Source: Clostridium swellfunianum (GTDB taxonomy: Bacteria > Bacillota > Clostridia > Clostridiales > Clostridiaceae). From it: a stretch of 64,000 nucleotides of DNA. Positions 19,675-27,985 of the stretch are shown in pieces. Location: positions 264,720-328,719 of the forward strand of contig NZ_JAMOFV010000006.1 in the NCBI RefSeq assembly GCF_023656515.1. Direction: 5' to 3'. Made by a program: the position numbers and the translations under genes. Position 1 is the first letter of the stretch; the number at the start of each line of letters is the position of its first letter. The notes beneath the pieces are model-generated. The model worked only from the letters and a program-made list of their open reading frames with translations. It was not told the DNA's origin and ran no database searches.

Positions 19675-19926
19675 ATGACAATATGCGTATCTGTTGACTT
19701 AAATTATATTAGAGATGAATTAATAAATAGAGGTTATCATATTGTATCCAATACTAATGTGCCCTGTGATGTTATTATATGTGATCTCAAAAATGGTGGA
19801 TTAGTTAATTTAAATGTTCAAAGCAATGCAAAAAGAGAAGGGACACTAATAATTGATTCAGGGAGCAAAAATATAGATGAAATCGAATATATTTTAAACA
19901 ACAGAGTATATAGTTCATTGTTTTAA
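19675..19926 (+). CDS. YkuS-like UPF0180 family protein
   Basis: An 83-residue protein resembling UPF0180/YkuS: an N-terminal helix (LNYIRDELINRGYHIV), a central CDVIICDLKNGGLVNLN strand region and NAKREGTLIIDSGSKNIDEI, then a C-terminal helix. Function is unknown. Its Shine-Dalgarno sequence lies within the terminator stem of the upstream gene, which may tie its translation to its own promoter or to read-through. yyaC is convergent and ends eight bases away. Confidence 0.6.
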   Translation: MTICVSVDLNYIRDELINRGYHIVSNTNVPCDVIICDLKNGGLVNLNVQSNAKREGTLIIDSGSKNIDEIEYILNNRVYSSLF

Positions 19927-19933
19927 AAAGTAT

Positions 19934-20536
19934 TTATAGCTGTAATTCTAAGGTATCTACTGCTATTTTTTCACCTTCAAGTTTCCTGCCTCCAATAGAT
20001 TTTAAAACAAAATGATAAATCCCTTTTGATATGACATCTGCTAATGTCATTACAGTATAAAGTCTAGTGTTTTGAAGTACCATAAACTCTAAGGTTCCAG
20101 ATATATTAACTATTCCAGTTATGCTTAAATCTCCAACAGGAGGAAGATCCTTATTCATGGCAGCTCCGGGTGTTAGAGGCTTTTTTTCTACAAATATTTT
20201 TCCTATATTTTGAAGACTTCCAAGACATGCATCTATTGCAACTATATAGGGATTAGTATATTGAAGTTTAATTTCATCAATAATTTCACGCAGATTCTTA
20301 GCATGAACTGGATACTCTAAGTTCCCATATAGATGTATTCGGTCTCTAACTAAAAATCTAAGCTTATCCCCGACTAATGGTCCTAAGCTATCACCTGTAG
20401 ACCTGTCAGTTCCTATACATAAAAAAACAATTGGTCTGTCCTCTTTTATAATAGGATATAATTCATTGCATAGAATATCTCTTAACTTAATGGCTGAGCC
20501 ACTCTCTCTTGAATCTATACTAAGTTTATCGTTCAA
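19934..20536 (-). CDS. yyaC: Spore protein YyaC (DUF1256, peptidase-like fold)
   Basis: Member of the YyaC/DUF1256 family, related to the GPR spore protease fold and found in endospore formers. Visible signatures are VFLCIGTDRSTGDSLGPLVG near residue 47, YIVAIDACLG and the GDLSITGIVN stretch. I start at the TTG at 20536 (200 residues) because AGGAGGTG lies seven bases upstream; an ATG 33 bases earlier would put the ribosome-binding site inside the gene. It is close to parB, as in many spore formers. Activity is not established for the family. Confidence 0.85.
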   Translation of the reverse strand: MNDKLSIDSRESGSAIKLRDILCNELYPIIKEDRPIVFLCIGTDRSTGDSLGPLVGDKLRFLVRDRIHLYGNLEYPVHAKNLREIIDEIKLQYTNPYIVAIDACLGSLQNIGKIFVEKKPLTPGAAMNKDLPPVGDLSITGIVNISGTLEFMVLQNTRLYTVMTLADVISKGIYHFVLKSIGGRKLEGEKIAVDTLELQL

Positions 20537-20610
20537 ATAAAAACACCTCCTATATGAAATTCTATCCATAAAGAAAGTGTTTTATACATAATTTGTAAAA
20601 AGATTAAAAC

Positions 20611-21663
20611 CTATATTACATTAACTTTTTTAAATATAGTGTAAAATACTACAAGAAACATACAAAAGAACATTCCAGCAACTCCATTTGCCTTTAGACC
20701 AATAAATATTGCTGCAAGTACGGCTACCGGATGCAGCCCAAGAGAGGAAGAAAGTATTCTAGGCTCAAGGATTTGCCTTATAATAAATACTAAAGCATAA
20801 AGTATAAGAATACCAAACCCAAGAACAGGCTTTCCAGATATAAAGTGGAATATTGCTAGAGGTACATATACGCTGCCAACACCTAGAACAGGGAGTACAT
20901 CAACAAAAGCAGAAACCACACTTAAAAGTACAGCATATTTTATTCCAAGAATTGAAAAACCAATTAAAGTTTCTAAAAAGGTACAAAATATAATAAAAGC
21001 ATATGAGAATACATAACCACCAAGCATTTTTTTTGCTTCATTAACTATATGAAGCATTTTGCTGCTGTTTTCAGATGGTAGTATATGCAACATTTTATTT
21101 TTGGCAGATGTCATATCTCTTGTGAAAAAGTATGTTGCCAGTAAGGTAAATAGTATAACCATTATAATATACGGTACAGAACCAACAAAGTTAAGTACGC
21201 TTGATAAGATTACACCAGCAGTTGTCTTTGCTATATCTGGCAAGGTACTAATAGATTTTGTCAGGTTTTGTTCAATAGTTTGAGCTATAGTTGGATCTAA
21301 ATTAGTATAATACTCTCTAACTATATCAAAGTACTTGTATAGAAGAGGAGTATTATTAGCAATATATACTTGAGCGTTTTTTCCTAATTGAACTAATTCC
21401 GTAATTAGAGAAGTTATTGCTACTGTTAGCAGTGAGGTTATAATTGCAAAGAATGTAATAACAGTAATAATAGATGCTAAAAAGTTTTTCATTTTGAACT
21501 TTTTTACTAAATATTTTGTTGGCCGCTGAAGTATCATTGCAAAAATGAAAGCTAGTACGAAAGGTAATGTGTACCCTAAAGTTTTGGCAAATACTATTAT
21601 TGTAATAGTATAAAGAACAAAAAACACAATAAGCTTATCAAATTTTTCAAAGAGCTTTTCCAA
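20611..21663 (-). CDS. AI-2E family (YtvI-like) membrane protein
   Basis: Polytopic membrane protein of the AI-2E/UPF0118 family with about eight hydrophobic segments; in endospore formers some members (YtvI) are sporulation proteins, others are thought to be exporters or cation antiporters. The N terminus has two close membrane segments, then a large soluble region (about residues 95-150), and the conserved C-terminal half (FVDVLPVLGVGSVYVPLA and EPRILSSSLGLHP). The TTG at 21663 fits AAAGGAAG better than the GTG at 21672. It overlaps the end of the cysteine desulfurase gene, so the two are cotranscribed. The substrate is unknown. Confidence 0.8.
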   Translation of the reverse strand: MEKLFEKFDKLIVFFVLYTITIIVFAKTLGYTLPFVLAFIFAMILQRPTKYLVKKFKMKNFLASIITVITFFAIITSLLTVAITSLITELVQLGKNAQVYIANNTPLLYKYFDIVREYYTNLDPTIAQTIEQNLTKSISTLPDIAKTTAGVILSSVLNFVGSVPYIIMVILFTLLATYFFTRDMTSAKNKMLHILPSENSSKMLHIVNEAKKMLGGYVFSYAFIIFCTFLETLIGFSILGIKYAVLLSVVSAFVDVLPVLGVGSVYVPLAIFHFISGKPVLGFGILILYALVFIIRQILEPRILSSSLGLHPVAVLAAIFIGLKANGVAGMFFCMFLVVFYTIFKKVNVI

Positions 21664-21668
21664 AAGCT

Positions 21669-22823
21669 TCACTTCCTTTCTAAAATATTGTAAAGGCTAT
21701 TTATGGCATAATTAATGTCACTTAATTCATTGAATGGTCCAAAGCTAAGGCGCAAAGTACCTTCAGGGAAGGTTCCAATAGTTTTATGAGCAAGAGGAGC
21801 ACAGTGAAGGCCAGTTCTAGTCATAATTCCATACTCGTTATCTAAAATATAGCCAAGCTCAGCATTATTTATTCTCGTTGAATTGATAGAAATTGTAGCA
21901 GTCATATTCTTAGAATTTCTAGTGCCATATACAGCTACATCCTTCATATTAAGCACAGCATCTAAAAATTTCTGAGTTAGATATTCTTCTCTTTCTCTTA
22001 CAGCTGCTATCCCTTCAGAATTTATATAATTGATTCCCTCAAGAAGCCCAGCAATACCAGGAGTATTCATAGTTCCGCTTTCAAATTTGTCAGGCAAAAA
22101 GGTAGGTTGAAGTATACTTTCTGAAAGACTTCCAGTTCCCCCTTCAATAAACACTTCAGCTTCCTGATTCAGTTCATCAGATATTAAAAAGCCTCCAATG
22201 CCTTGTGGAGCTAAGAGCCCTTTATGGCCAGTAAAAGCTAAAGCACTTAGATTAAGCTTATAAAAATCTAAAGGCACAACTCCTGCAGTTTGAGCACTAT
22301 CGATTATAAAATAAACACCATGGCTCTTACATACTTTCCCTATAGCTTCTAAAGGCTGAATACTTCCAACAACATTAGAAGCATGTGACATTATAACGAG
22401 TTTTGTGTTACTTTTTATTTTGTTTTTAAATATTTCAACGTCTAAAATACCGTCTTTTGAACATTCCAGTATATCAACCTCAATATTTTTGCTGTTTTGA
22501 AGACTGCTAAGAGGTCTTAGAACAGAGTTATGTTCCATTGAGGTAGTAATAATATGCCAACCATCCTTTACGATGCTTTTTATAAGTATATTTAAGGAGG
22601 CTGTTATATTTGATGTAAATATAACATTTTCAATTTTATCAAAGCTAAATAAATTCATTAGAGCTTCTCTGCACTTAAAAACAACTCTGCTTCCTTCAAG
22701 AGAAGCTGCATGGCCGCCACGACCTGGGTTTGCACCAATATTCATCATATAGTTCATAACAGAAGAATATACAGCAGGAGGTTTTGGAAAGGTTGTAGCT
22801 GCATTGTCTAGATAAATTCTCAT
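21669..22823 (-). CDS. Cysteine desulfurase family aminotransferase (class V)
   Basis: PLP-dependent class V enzyme predicted to release sulfur or selenium from (seleno)cysteine. The start MRIYLDNAATTFPKPP is the NifS/CsdB signature; the PLP lysine is in LAFTGHKGLLAPQG, and GLHCAPLAHKTIG near the C terminus has the cysteine of the persulfide loop. The ATG at 22823 (384 residues) has an AAAGGAG site. It is divergent from a yedF-DUF3343 pair; this kind of desulfurase occurs with YedF and SelD in selenium-using bacteria, so a role in selenium delivery is an attractive inference. Confidence 0.85.
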   Translation of the reverse strand: MRIYLDNAATTFPKPPAVYSSVMNYMMNIGANPGRGGHAASLEGSRVVFKCREALMNLFSFDKIENVIFTSNITASLNILIKSIVKDGWHIITTSMEHNSVLRPLSSLQNSKNIEVDILECSKDGILDVEIFKNKIKSNTKLVIMSHASNVVGSIQPLEAIGKVCKSHGVYFIIDSAQTAGVVPLDFYKLNLSALAFTGHKGLLAPQGIGGFLISDELNQEAEVFIEGGTGSLSESILQPTFLPDKFESGTMNTPGIAGLLEGINYINSEGIAAVREREEYLTQKFLDAVLNMKDVAVYGTRNSKNMTATISINSTRINNAELGYILDNEYGIMTRTGLHCAPLAHKTIGTFPEGTLRLSFGPFNELSDINYAINSLYNILERK

Positions 22824-22934
22824 TATGTAAATCTCCTTTATCGATTGCAATTATTAAGAATACAAATACTACAATGGATGGATATTTGAAATACTAATAG
22901 TAGCTTTTATGAGTTATTTTATTTAAAATTAATC

Positions 22935-22943
22935 TGATATAAT
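22935..22943 (+). promoter_or_regulatory. Extended -10 promoter candidate for yedF
   Basis: TGATATAAT, an extended -10 with perfect TATAAT at 22938-22943. No good -35 is visible, which is typical of extended -10 promoters. It lies about 125 bases upstream of the yedF start. Confidence 0.45.
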
Positions 22944-23068
22944 ATAAAGTGTTATAAATAATAAACTATGGGAAAATATTCTGACATTATTATAAACCAA
23001 AAATTTAAGGTTGTATATGAAGTTTCAATTATATTAAGGTAAATTTAATAATACATGGAGGGTACAGA

Positions 23069-23647
23069 ATGAACATGATAGATTGCAAAGGGCTAAGATG
23101 CCCACAGCCAGTTATAAATACTAAGAAATATTTTGATTCAATAGAAAAAGGTGAGGCAGAAGTTATAGTTGATAATGAGGTAGCTAAGAATAATATATCA
23201 AAGTTCTGCCAAAGTAATAATCTAAAATTTGCAGTAGATGAAAAAGAAGGACTTTATTACATTAAAATAACAAAAGAAGACTGTAATTGTGAAGTTATGG
23301 ACTTTGATGATAAAAATTTAGTTATATTAGTTGCAAGTGATAAACTTGGAGAAGGTGATGATACCTTAGGTGCAACACTGATGAAAAGCTACATGTATGC
23401 TCTTTCTGAAAGCGATAAGCTTCCAACAGATTTATTGTTTTTAAATGGGGGAGTAAAGCTTGTAGCAGAAGGATCAGCGGTTTTAGATAGCTTAAATAAG
23501 CTTCAGGAAAGAGGAGTTAACATAGCAAGCTGTGGAATATGCTTAGACTACTATGGAATAAAGGAAAAATTAGCTGTTGGAGAGATAACAAATATGTATA
23601 CTATAATAGAAAAGATGAACACAGCATCAAATACAATAAAGCTTTAA
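23069..23647 (+). CDS. yedF: Selenium-metabolism protein YedF
   Basis: Two-domain protein of the selenium-associated YedF family. The N-terminal TusA-like domain has CKGLRCPQPVINTK with the sulfur-carrier cysteine; the C-terminal DsrE-like domain contains LFLNGGVKLVAEGSAVLDSL and NIASCGICLDYYGIKEKLA. Length 192 fits. It is followed 36 bases later by a DUF3343 gene and faces a cysteine desulfurase gene, the set often found in selenium-using anaerobes. Its exact chemistry is unproved. It strengthens the case that this genome decodes selenocysteine. Confidence 0.88.
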   Translation: MNMIDCKGLRCPQPVINTKKYFDSIEKGEAEVIVDNEVAKNNISKFCQSNNLKFAVDEKEGLYYIKITKEDCNCEVMDFDDKNLVILVASDKLGEGDDTLGATLMKSYMYALSESDKLPTDLLFLNGGVKLVAEGSAVLDSLNKLQERGVNIASCGICLDYYGIKEKLAVGEITNMYTIIEKMNTASNTIKL

Positions 23648-23683
23648 GCTATAGCTAAACAATAGAGGGGAGGAAAGCCCTAA

Positions 23684-23938
23684 ATGGATAAATACTATAT
23701 ACTAACTTTTGAAAACACCCACAGTGCAATTAACGGAGAAAGTGTTTTAAAAGCTAATAATATTAAGGCAATCGTCATGCCTACACCAACCTTTGTAACT
23801 AAGAGCTGTGGCATAAGTCTTAGGCTCACTGAGGAAGAGGTAGAAAAGGTTAAGCCGCTTATAGCAGAGGAAAAGATTAAGGTTAAGTCAGCAATATTTA
23901 AAGATGGAAGTAATTTTAGAGAAGTTAAATTGTTTTAA
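23684..23938 (+). CDS. DUF3343 protein (putative Se/S carrier-like)
   Basis: An 84-residue DUF3343 protein. The family motif is seen as MPTPTFVTKSCGISLRL with one invariant cysteine near residue 40, after an N-terminal strand (YYILTFENTHSAINGES). Such proteins occur beside YedF and are proposed to handle activated sulfur or selenium. The ribosome-binding site GAGGGGAGG is strong. It ends just before a very long bidirectional terminator shared with sulP. Confidence 0.8.
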   Translation: MDKYYILTFENTHSAINGESVLKANNIKAIVMPTPTFVTKSCGISLRLTEEEVEKVKPLIAEEKIKVKSAIFKDGSNFREVKLF

Positions 23939-23947
23939 TTATAAACA

Positions 23948-24007
23948 AAAAAGGACTATATAGAAGTAGAATTTTAACATAAATTCTACTTCTATATAGT
24001 CCTTTTT
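23948..24007. terminator. Long bidirectional terminator
   Basis: A perfect 27-pair stem (23948-23974 with 23981-24007) and a six-base loop, with A- and T-runs at the ends. It serves the yedF-DUF3343 unit from the left and sulP from the right. Confidence 0.92.
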
Positions 24008-24016
24008 ATATTCAAA

Positions 24017-25291
24017 TTATGCGGATTGTTTTTCTTGGGCTAAGTCTGAAACTCTAATTCCTTTATTATTAATAAACAATAGAACAAAGTGAAGCGCTAT
24101 TCCAGTTGTTATAGCTGCTACTAGGTCTACTAAAACTGTTAAGCTAAAGGTCACTAGAAAAACTAAAGTATCGCCCTTTGATAAGGTAGAAAGTTTCTTG
24201 AAAAATTCCCATTCACCCATGTTATAAGATACAATTATTAATATTGCTGCCAGAGTAGTCATGGGAACAAGTTTCATATAAGGAAGAAATACAAGCATTA
24301 TAAAAAATAAAGCTATTGAGTGAATTATTCCTGCCATAGGAGTTCTGCCGCCATTTTTCACATTAGCTGCTGTTCTCGCTATTGCACCTGTAACTGGAAT
24401 TCCACCTAATAGAACAGAGAAAATATTAGCTGTTCCTTGAGCTACAAGCTCCATATTTGAACGATGATTGCCATCAACCATTCCATCTGCTACAACGGCT
24501 GAAAGCAAAGATTCAATACCAGCTAATACTGCTATAGTTATCCCAGGCATAAGTAGCTTGTACACTAATTCAGCGTTAATGTCTGGAAAGTTAAAGCTTG
24601 GAATTGATGCTGATATGGAACCAAAACGACTTCCTATGGTTTCAACATTAAGTTTAAATACCAGATTTATAATAGTTGAAATAATGATTGCTGCAAGTGT
24701 TCCAGGTATCTTATTAGTTATCTTTGGCCAAATTAAAATTATAAAAATTGAAATAATACCTATAAACAAAATCTTATAGTTCATAGTGGGAAGCGCTTTA
24801 ATATATTCAACCCACTTTGGAATAAATTCAGAAGAAACCTTTTCTATGTTAAGACCTAAAAAGTCTTTAATCTGAGTAGAAAATATTGTTATAGCTATAC
24901 CACTTGTAAAGCCTGTTACGATTGTATAAGGTATGTATTTTATAACATTTCCAAACCTTAAAAGCCCCATTAGTATTAAAATAATTCCAGCTATGAGTGT
25001 AGCTACTATTAGACCTTCAAAGCTGTATTTGCTTATAATTCCATATATAATTACAATAAAAGCTCCTGTTGGTCCTCCAATTTGAACTCTGCTTCCGCCT
25101 AAAAGAGATATAATAAAACCTCCTATAACTGCGGTATAAAGCCCTTTTTCAGGAGAAACACCAGAAGCTATTGCTAGAGCAATGGAAAGTGGAAAAGCTA
25201 TTATTGCCACTATTAAACCAGCCACAAAGTCCTTTACGAACTGTTCCTTTGAATAATTTTTTAAGCAAGTAAATAATTTTGGAACAAACAT
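24017..25291 (-). CDS. SulP family anion permease lacking STAS domain
   Basis: Membrane transporter of the SulP/SLC26 family (sulfate, bicarbonate or other anions). Conserved features include the N-terminal DFVAGLIVAIIAFPLSIALA, SGVSPEKGLYTAVIGGF and GGSRVQIGGPTGAF, and about ten to twelve hydrophobic segments. At 424 residues it stops after the membrane domain (FINNKGIRVSDLAQEKQSA), without the cytoplasmic STAS domain of full-length members. It stands alone between terminator and mscS. The substrate cannot be read from the sequence. Confidence 0.88.
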   Translation of the reverse strand: MFVPKLFTCLKNYSKEQFVKDFVAGLIVAIIAFPLSIALAIASGVSPEKGLYTAVIGGFIISLLGGSRVQIGGPTGAFIVIIYGIISKYSFEGLIVATLIAGIILILMGLLRFGNVIKYIPYTIVTGFTSGIAITIFSTQIKDFLGLNIEKVSSEFIPKWVEYIKALPTMNYKILFIGIISIFIILIWPKITNKIPGTLAAIIISTIINLVFKLNVETIGSRFGSISASIPSFNFPDINAELVYKLLMPGITIAVLAGIESLLSAVVADGMVDGNHRSNMELVAQGTANIFSVLLGGIPVTGAIARTAANVKNGGRTPMAGIIHSIALFFIMLVFLPYMKLVPMTTLAAILIIVSYNMGEWEFFKKLSTLSKGDTLVFLVTFSLTVLVDLVAAITTGIALHFVLLFINNKGIRVSDLAQEKQSA

Positions 25292-25459
25292 GATTATGCC
25301 TCCCTACATAAAGATAATTAGTTTAAACCCATATAAAAGCATACCACTTTAGATTTTGTAGTACAAGTCAAGTTTATCCATTTGGAGGCATTTGGTTGAG
25401 TTAAAAGCTTATAATATGATAGAATTAGTAGGTAAAAGTTACAAAGGAGGATGGTGAGT

Positions 25460-26335
25460 TTGAATAATATATTTGATGCAGGTTTGGAGTTAAACAAGGG
25501 AGGTATCGGCATAGGAAATCTTAATATAACCTCGGAGCAGCTTACCTATGCATTAGTTAAGTTAATAAGAGTATCAGCAATAATTATATTGATGTATTTA
25601 GCAATAAAAATTGGAAGTACAATAATACACAAGTTCATGGAGAGGCAGAGAAAAAGCAATTTTAAATTCACCTTAAATGAAAAAAGAAGCAAGACTCTTG
25701 AGGCTATTTTAAAAAGCGTATTAAGATACGCAGTATATTTTTTTGGTATTGTAGCTATATTTTCACAGCTGTTTAGCGCAATTACTTTAACCTTTGCAGG
25801 TATCGGAGGTGTGGCAATAGGTTTTGGAGCACAGAGTTTGGTCAAAGATATAATTAACGGTTTCTTTATACTGTTTGAAGATCAGTATGCTGTTGGAGAT
25901 TATATAAATATAGAAGATAAGGGTGGTATTGTTGAGAGTATAGAGCTTAGGGTTACGAAAATAAGAGATTTTAACGGAGATCTTCACATAATACCTAATG
26001 GGCTAATTTCAAAGATTACAAATCATTCTCGAGGCAATGCAAGGGTCTTAGTAGATGTTGATATTGCTTATGAGGAAGATGTTGATAAGGCTATTGAGGT
26101 TTTATCAGGTGTCTGTGAGGCTTTTAAAAACAGCAGCGAGAATATGGTGGAAGGACCTAAAGTTGTAGGGGTTACTGCTTTAAAGGACAACGGGTTAACC
26201 CTAAGGCTTGTTGGCAAAGCTAAACCACTAACAAACTTTGACTGCGAAGTAGCCCTTAGAAAAGAAATTAAGAAGGCCTTAACAAGAGAAAATATTGAAA
26301 TACCTTATCCAAAAAGAGTTTATATGCAGAAGTAA
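25460..26335 (+). CDS. mscS: Small-conductance mechanosensitive channel MscS family
   Basis: Tension-gated channel relieving osmotic downshock. Three membrane segments lie in the N-terminal half; the pore helix region AGIGGVAIGFGAQSLVKDIING is the family signature, followed by the beta domain (VGDYINIEDKGGIVESIELRVTKIRDFNGDLHIIPNG). Length is 291 from the TTG at 25460, placed nine bases after AAAGGAGG; the ATG at 25451 touches the ribosome-binding site and is less likely. DUF951 and rpsF follow on the same strand. Confidence 0.9.
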   Translation: MNNIFDAGLELNKGGIGIGNLNITSEQLTYALVKLIRVSAIIILMYLAIKIGSTIIHKFMERQRKSNFKFTLNEKRSKTLEAILKSVLRYAVYFFGIVAIFSQLFSAITLTFAGIGGVAIGFGAQSLVKDIINGFFILFEDQYAVGDYINIEDKGGIVESIELRVTKIRDFNGDLHIIPNGLISKITNHSRGNARVLVDVDIAYEEDVDKAIEVLSGVCEAFKNSSENMVEGPKVVGVTALKDNGLTLRLVGKAKPLTNFDCEVALRKEIKKALTRENIEIPYPKRVYMQK

Positions 26336-26370
26336 AGTTAAGTTCTAATATGTAATAGGAGGAAATGATT

Positions 26371-26577
26371 GTGGCAAAAGTATTTTACCTAGGTGATATA
26401 GTGGAAATGAAAAAAGTTCATCCTTGTGGCAGCAAGAACTGGGAAGTTGTGAGACTAGGCGCAGATATTAAAATAAAGTGCTGTGGTTGCGGCAGGCTAA
26501 TTATGCTTGAGAGAAGCAAATTTGAAAAAGATGTTAAAAAAATAATTAAACAGAATATTCCTGAAGAAAATGCTTGA
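26371..26577 (+). CDS. DUF951 family small zinc-ribbon-like protein
   Basis: A 68-residue DUF951 protein with the family pattern YLGDIVEMKKVHPCGSKNWE and then IKCCGCGRLIML; the cysteines suggest metal binding. It is commonly found between mscS and rpsF in clostridia. The GTG at 26371 has a well-spaced AGGAGG; the ATG two codons upstream is too near it. The function is unknown. Confidence 0.85.
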   Translation: MAKVFYLGDIVEMKKVHPCGSKNWEVVRLGADIKIKCCGCGRLIMLERSKFEKDVKKIIKQNIPEENA

Positions 26578-26614
26578 TTTAATGAATAATTAAGCTTATA
26601 ATTATTATTTGTAG

Positions 26615-26652
26615 TCCCTGCCGTGAAAATCACGGCCGTTAGTCCAGAGGGA
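26615..26652 (+). promoter_or_regulatory. S6:S18 autoregulatory mRNA leader
   Basis: An outer stem TCCCT (26615-26619) with AGGGA (26648-26652) encloses a hairpin CCGTGA-AAA-TCACGG (26621-26635) followed by an unpaired CCG (26636-26638). This is the arrangement known for the leader bound by the ribosomal S6:S18 complex upstream of rpsF, including the conserved CCG. The outer stem abuts the rpsF Shine-Dalgarno sequence, so binding could block translation. Confidence 0.75.
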
Positions 26653-26666
26653 GGAGGTGAAATCTA

Positions 26667-26954
26667 ATGAGAAAGTATGAAACTATATTCATATTACACC
26701 CATCATTAGACGAGGAAGCTGTTAAAGCTAACATTGAAAAGTTTAAAGGTGTAATAGAGAATGGTGGAGGAACTATTGATAATGTTGATTTCTGGGGTAA
26801 GAGAAAGCTTGCTTACGAAATAAACAAAATCAATGAAGGTTTCTATACTCTTGTAAACTTCAGTGCAAATTCAGACTTACCTAAAGAATTAGACAGAGTC
26901 TTCAGAATTACTGATGGTGTTATAAGACATATCATAATCAAAGAAGAGAAATAG
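26667..26954 (+). CDS. rpsF: Ribosomal protein S6 (bS6)
   Basis: Small-subunit ribosomal protein, 95 residues, with the canonical start RKYETIFILHPSLDEEAVKA, the FWGKRKLAYEINKINEGFY core and a charged C-terminal end. The strong site GGAGGAGGTGA precedes the ATG. It is the first gene of the rpsF-ssb-rpsR operon and has an S6:S18 leader. Confidence 0.98.
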   Translation: MRKYETIFILHPSLDEEAVKANIEKFKGVIENGGGTIDNVDFWGKRKLAYEINKINEGFYTLVNFSANSDLPKELDRVFRITDGVIRHIIIKEEK

Positions 26955-26966
26955 GTGGTGTTTTAA

Positions 26967-27431
26967 GTGAATAAAGTAGTTTTAATTGGTAGACTTACTA
27001 AGGATCCGGAGCTTAAATTTACTCCAGGAACCGGAACTGCTGTTGCCACCTTTACTTTGGCTGTTGATAGGAGACTTCCTAACAAAAACGGTCAAAGAGA
27101 AGCTGACTTTGTACCAATAGTTGTTTGGGGAAAGCAGGCTGAATCTACAGCTAATTACATGAGCAAAGGAAAGCTTATGGGGGTTAGCGGTAGAATACAG
27201 ACTAGATCCTACGACGCTAAAGATGGTAGTAAAAGATATGTTACAGAGATAGTTGCTGAGGAAGTACAATTCCTTGAGTGGGGTAATGGAAACGGAAGCC
27301 AAGGCGGAAGTCCACAACCTAACAGAGCAGCATCACAACAAGGTAATTCAGGTTTTCCAGGAATGGACTTTAGTGGGTCCATTTATGAAGATGAAATGAC
27401 TCCAGTTGATGATGGAGACATTCCGTTCTAA
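26967..27431 (+). CDS. ssb: Single-stranded DNA-binding protein
   Basis: Tetrameric single-strand binding protein of replication and repair. The OB fold is seen as [20 protein letters not shown] and FTLAVDRRL, then a glycine/glutamine-rich linker and the acidic tip DDGDIPF that binds partner proteins. 154 residues from a GTG with a GGTGGTG site. It lies between rpsF and rpsR as usual. Confidence 0.97.
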   Translation: MNKVVLIGRLTKDPELKFTPGTGTAVATFTLAVDRRLPNKNGQREADFVPIVVWGKQAESTANYMSKGKLMGVSGRIQTRSYDAKDGSKRYVTEIVAEEVQFLEWGNGNGSQGGSPQPNRAASQQGNSGFPGMDFSGSIYEDEMTPVDDGDIPF

Positions 27432-27461
27432 TTTTAAAAATAGGTAAGGAGGGAAGAAAAA

Positions 27462-27746
27462 ATGCCAAGAGATAACGCAAGAGACAATGGTAGAGATGGA
27501 AAAGATTTTGGTAAAAGAGGCGGCTCAAGAATGAGAAGAGCTAGAAAGAAAGTTTGTGCTTTCTGCTCTGATAAAGCTACTCATATAGATTACAAAGATG
27601 TAATGAAGCTAAGAAAGTACGTTACTGAAAGAGGAAAGATTCTTCCAAGAAGAATTTCCGGTAACTGTGCTAAGCACCAAAGAGCGCTTACTCAAGCAAT
27701 CAAGGTTGCTAGAAACATAGCTTTACTACCATTCACAACAGAATAA
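27462..27746 (+). CDS. rpsR: Ribosomal protein S18 (bS18)
   Basis: Small-subunit ribosomal protein, 94 residues, with an N-terminal basic extension (about 25 residues) before the core [18 protein letters not shown], and the signature [20 protein letters not shown]. Cysteines CAFC and the later C suggest the zinc-binding form of S18. The site AAGGAGGG precedes the ATG. Last gene of the operon; a perfect terminator follows. Confidence 0.98.
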   Translation: MPRDNARDNGRDGKDFGKRGGSRMRRARKKVCAFCSDKATHIDYKDVMKLRKYVTERGKILPRRISGNCAKHQRALTQAIKVARNIALLPFTTE

Positions 27747-27758
27747 TATTTGTTGTTT

Positions 27759-27797
27759 AAGGCTGCAAGTTTAAACTTGCAGCCTTATATTTTTTTA
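27759..27797 (+). terminator. Terminator of the rpsF-ssb-rpsR operon
   Basis: A perfect palindrome at 27759-27786 (arms AAGGCTGCAAGTTT and its complement) is followed by a T-rich run. Confidence 0.9.
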
Positions 27798-27985
27798 CTT
27801 GATTTCTGATATTGTTAATTCTATCTTATTGATGCTAGCACATCTACTCTCTTTTACTACTTCAATTTTATTTAAGCAAAAAGAACTATGTAATTCCCAT
27901 TTTTAAAATATTTCATATTATAAATTAATGAAGCATAAATTTTATAAACTGTGATATTTCTAAGCTGCTTAAAGGGGGTAGGGAA

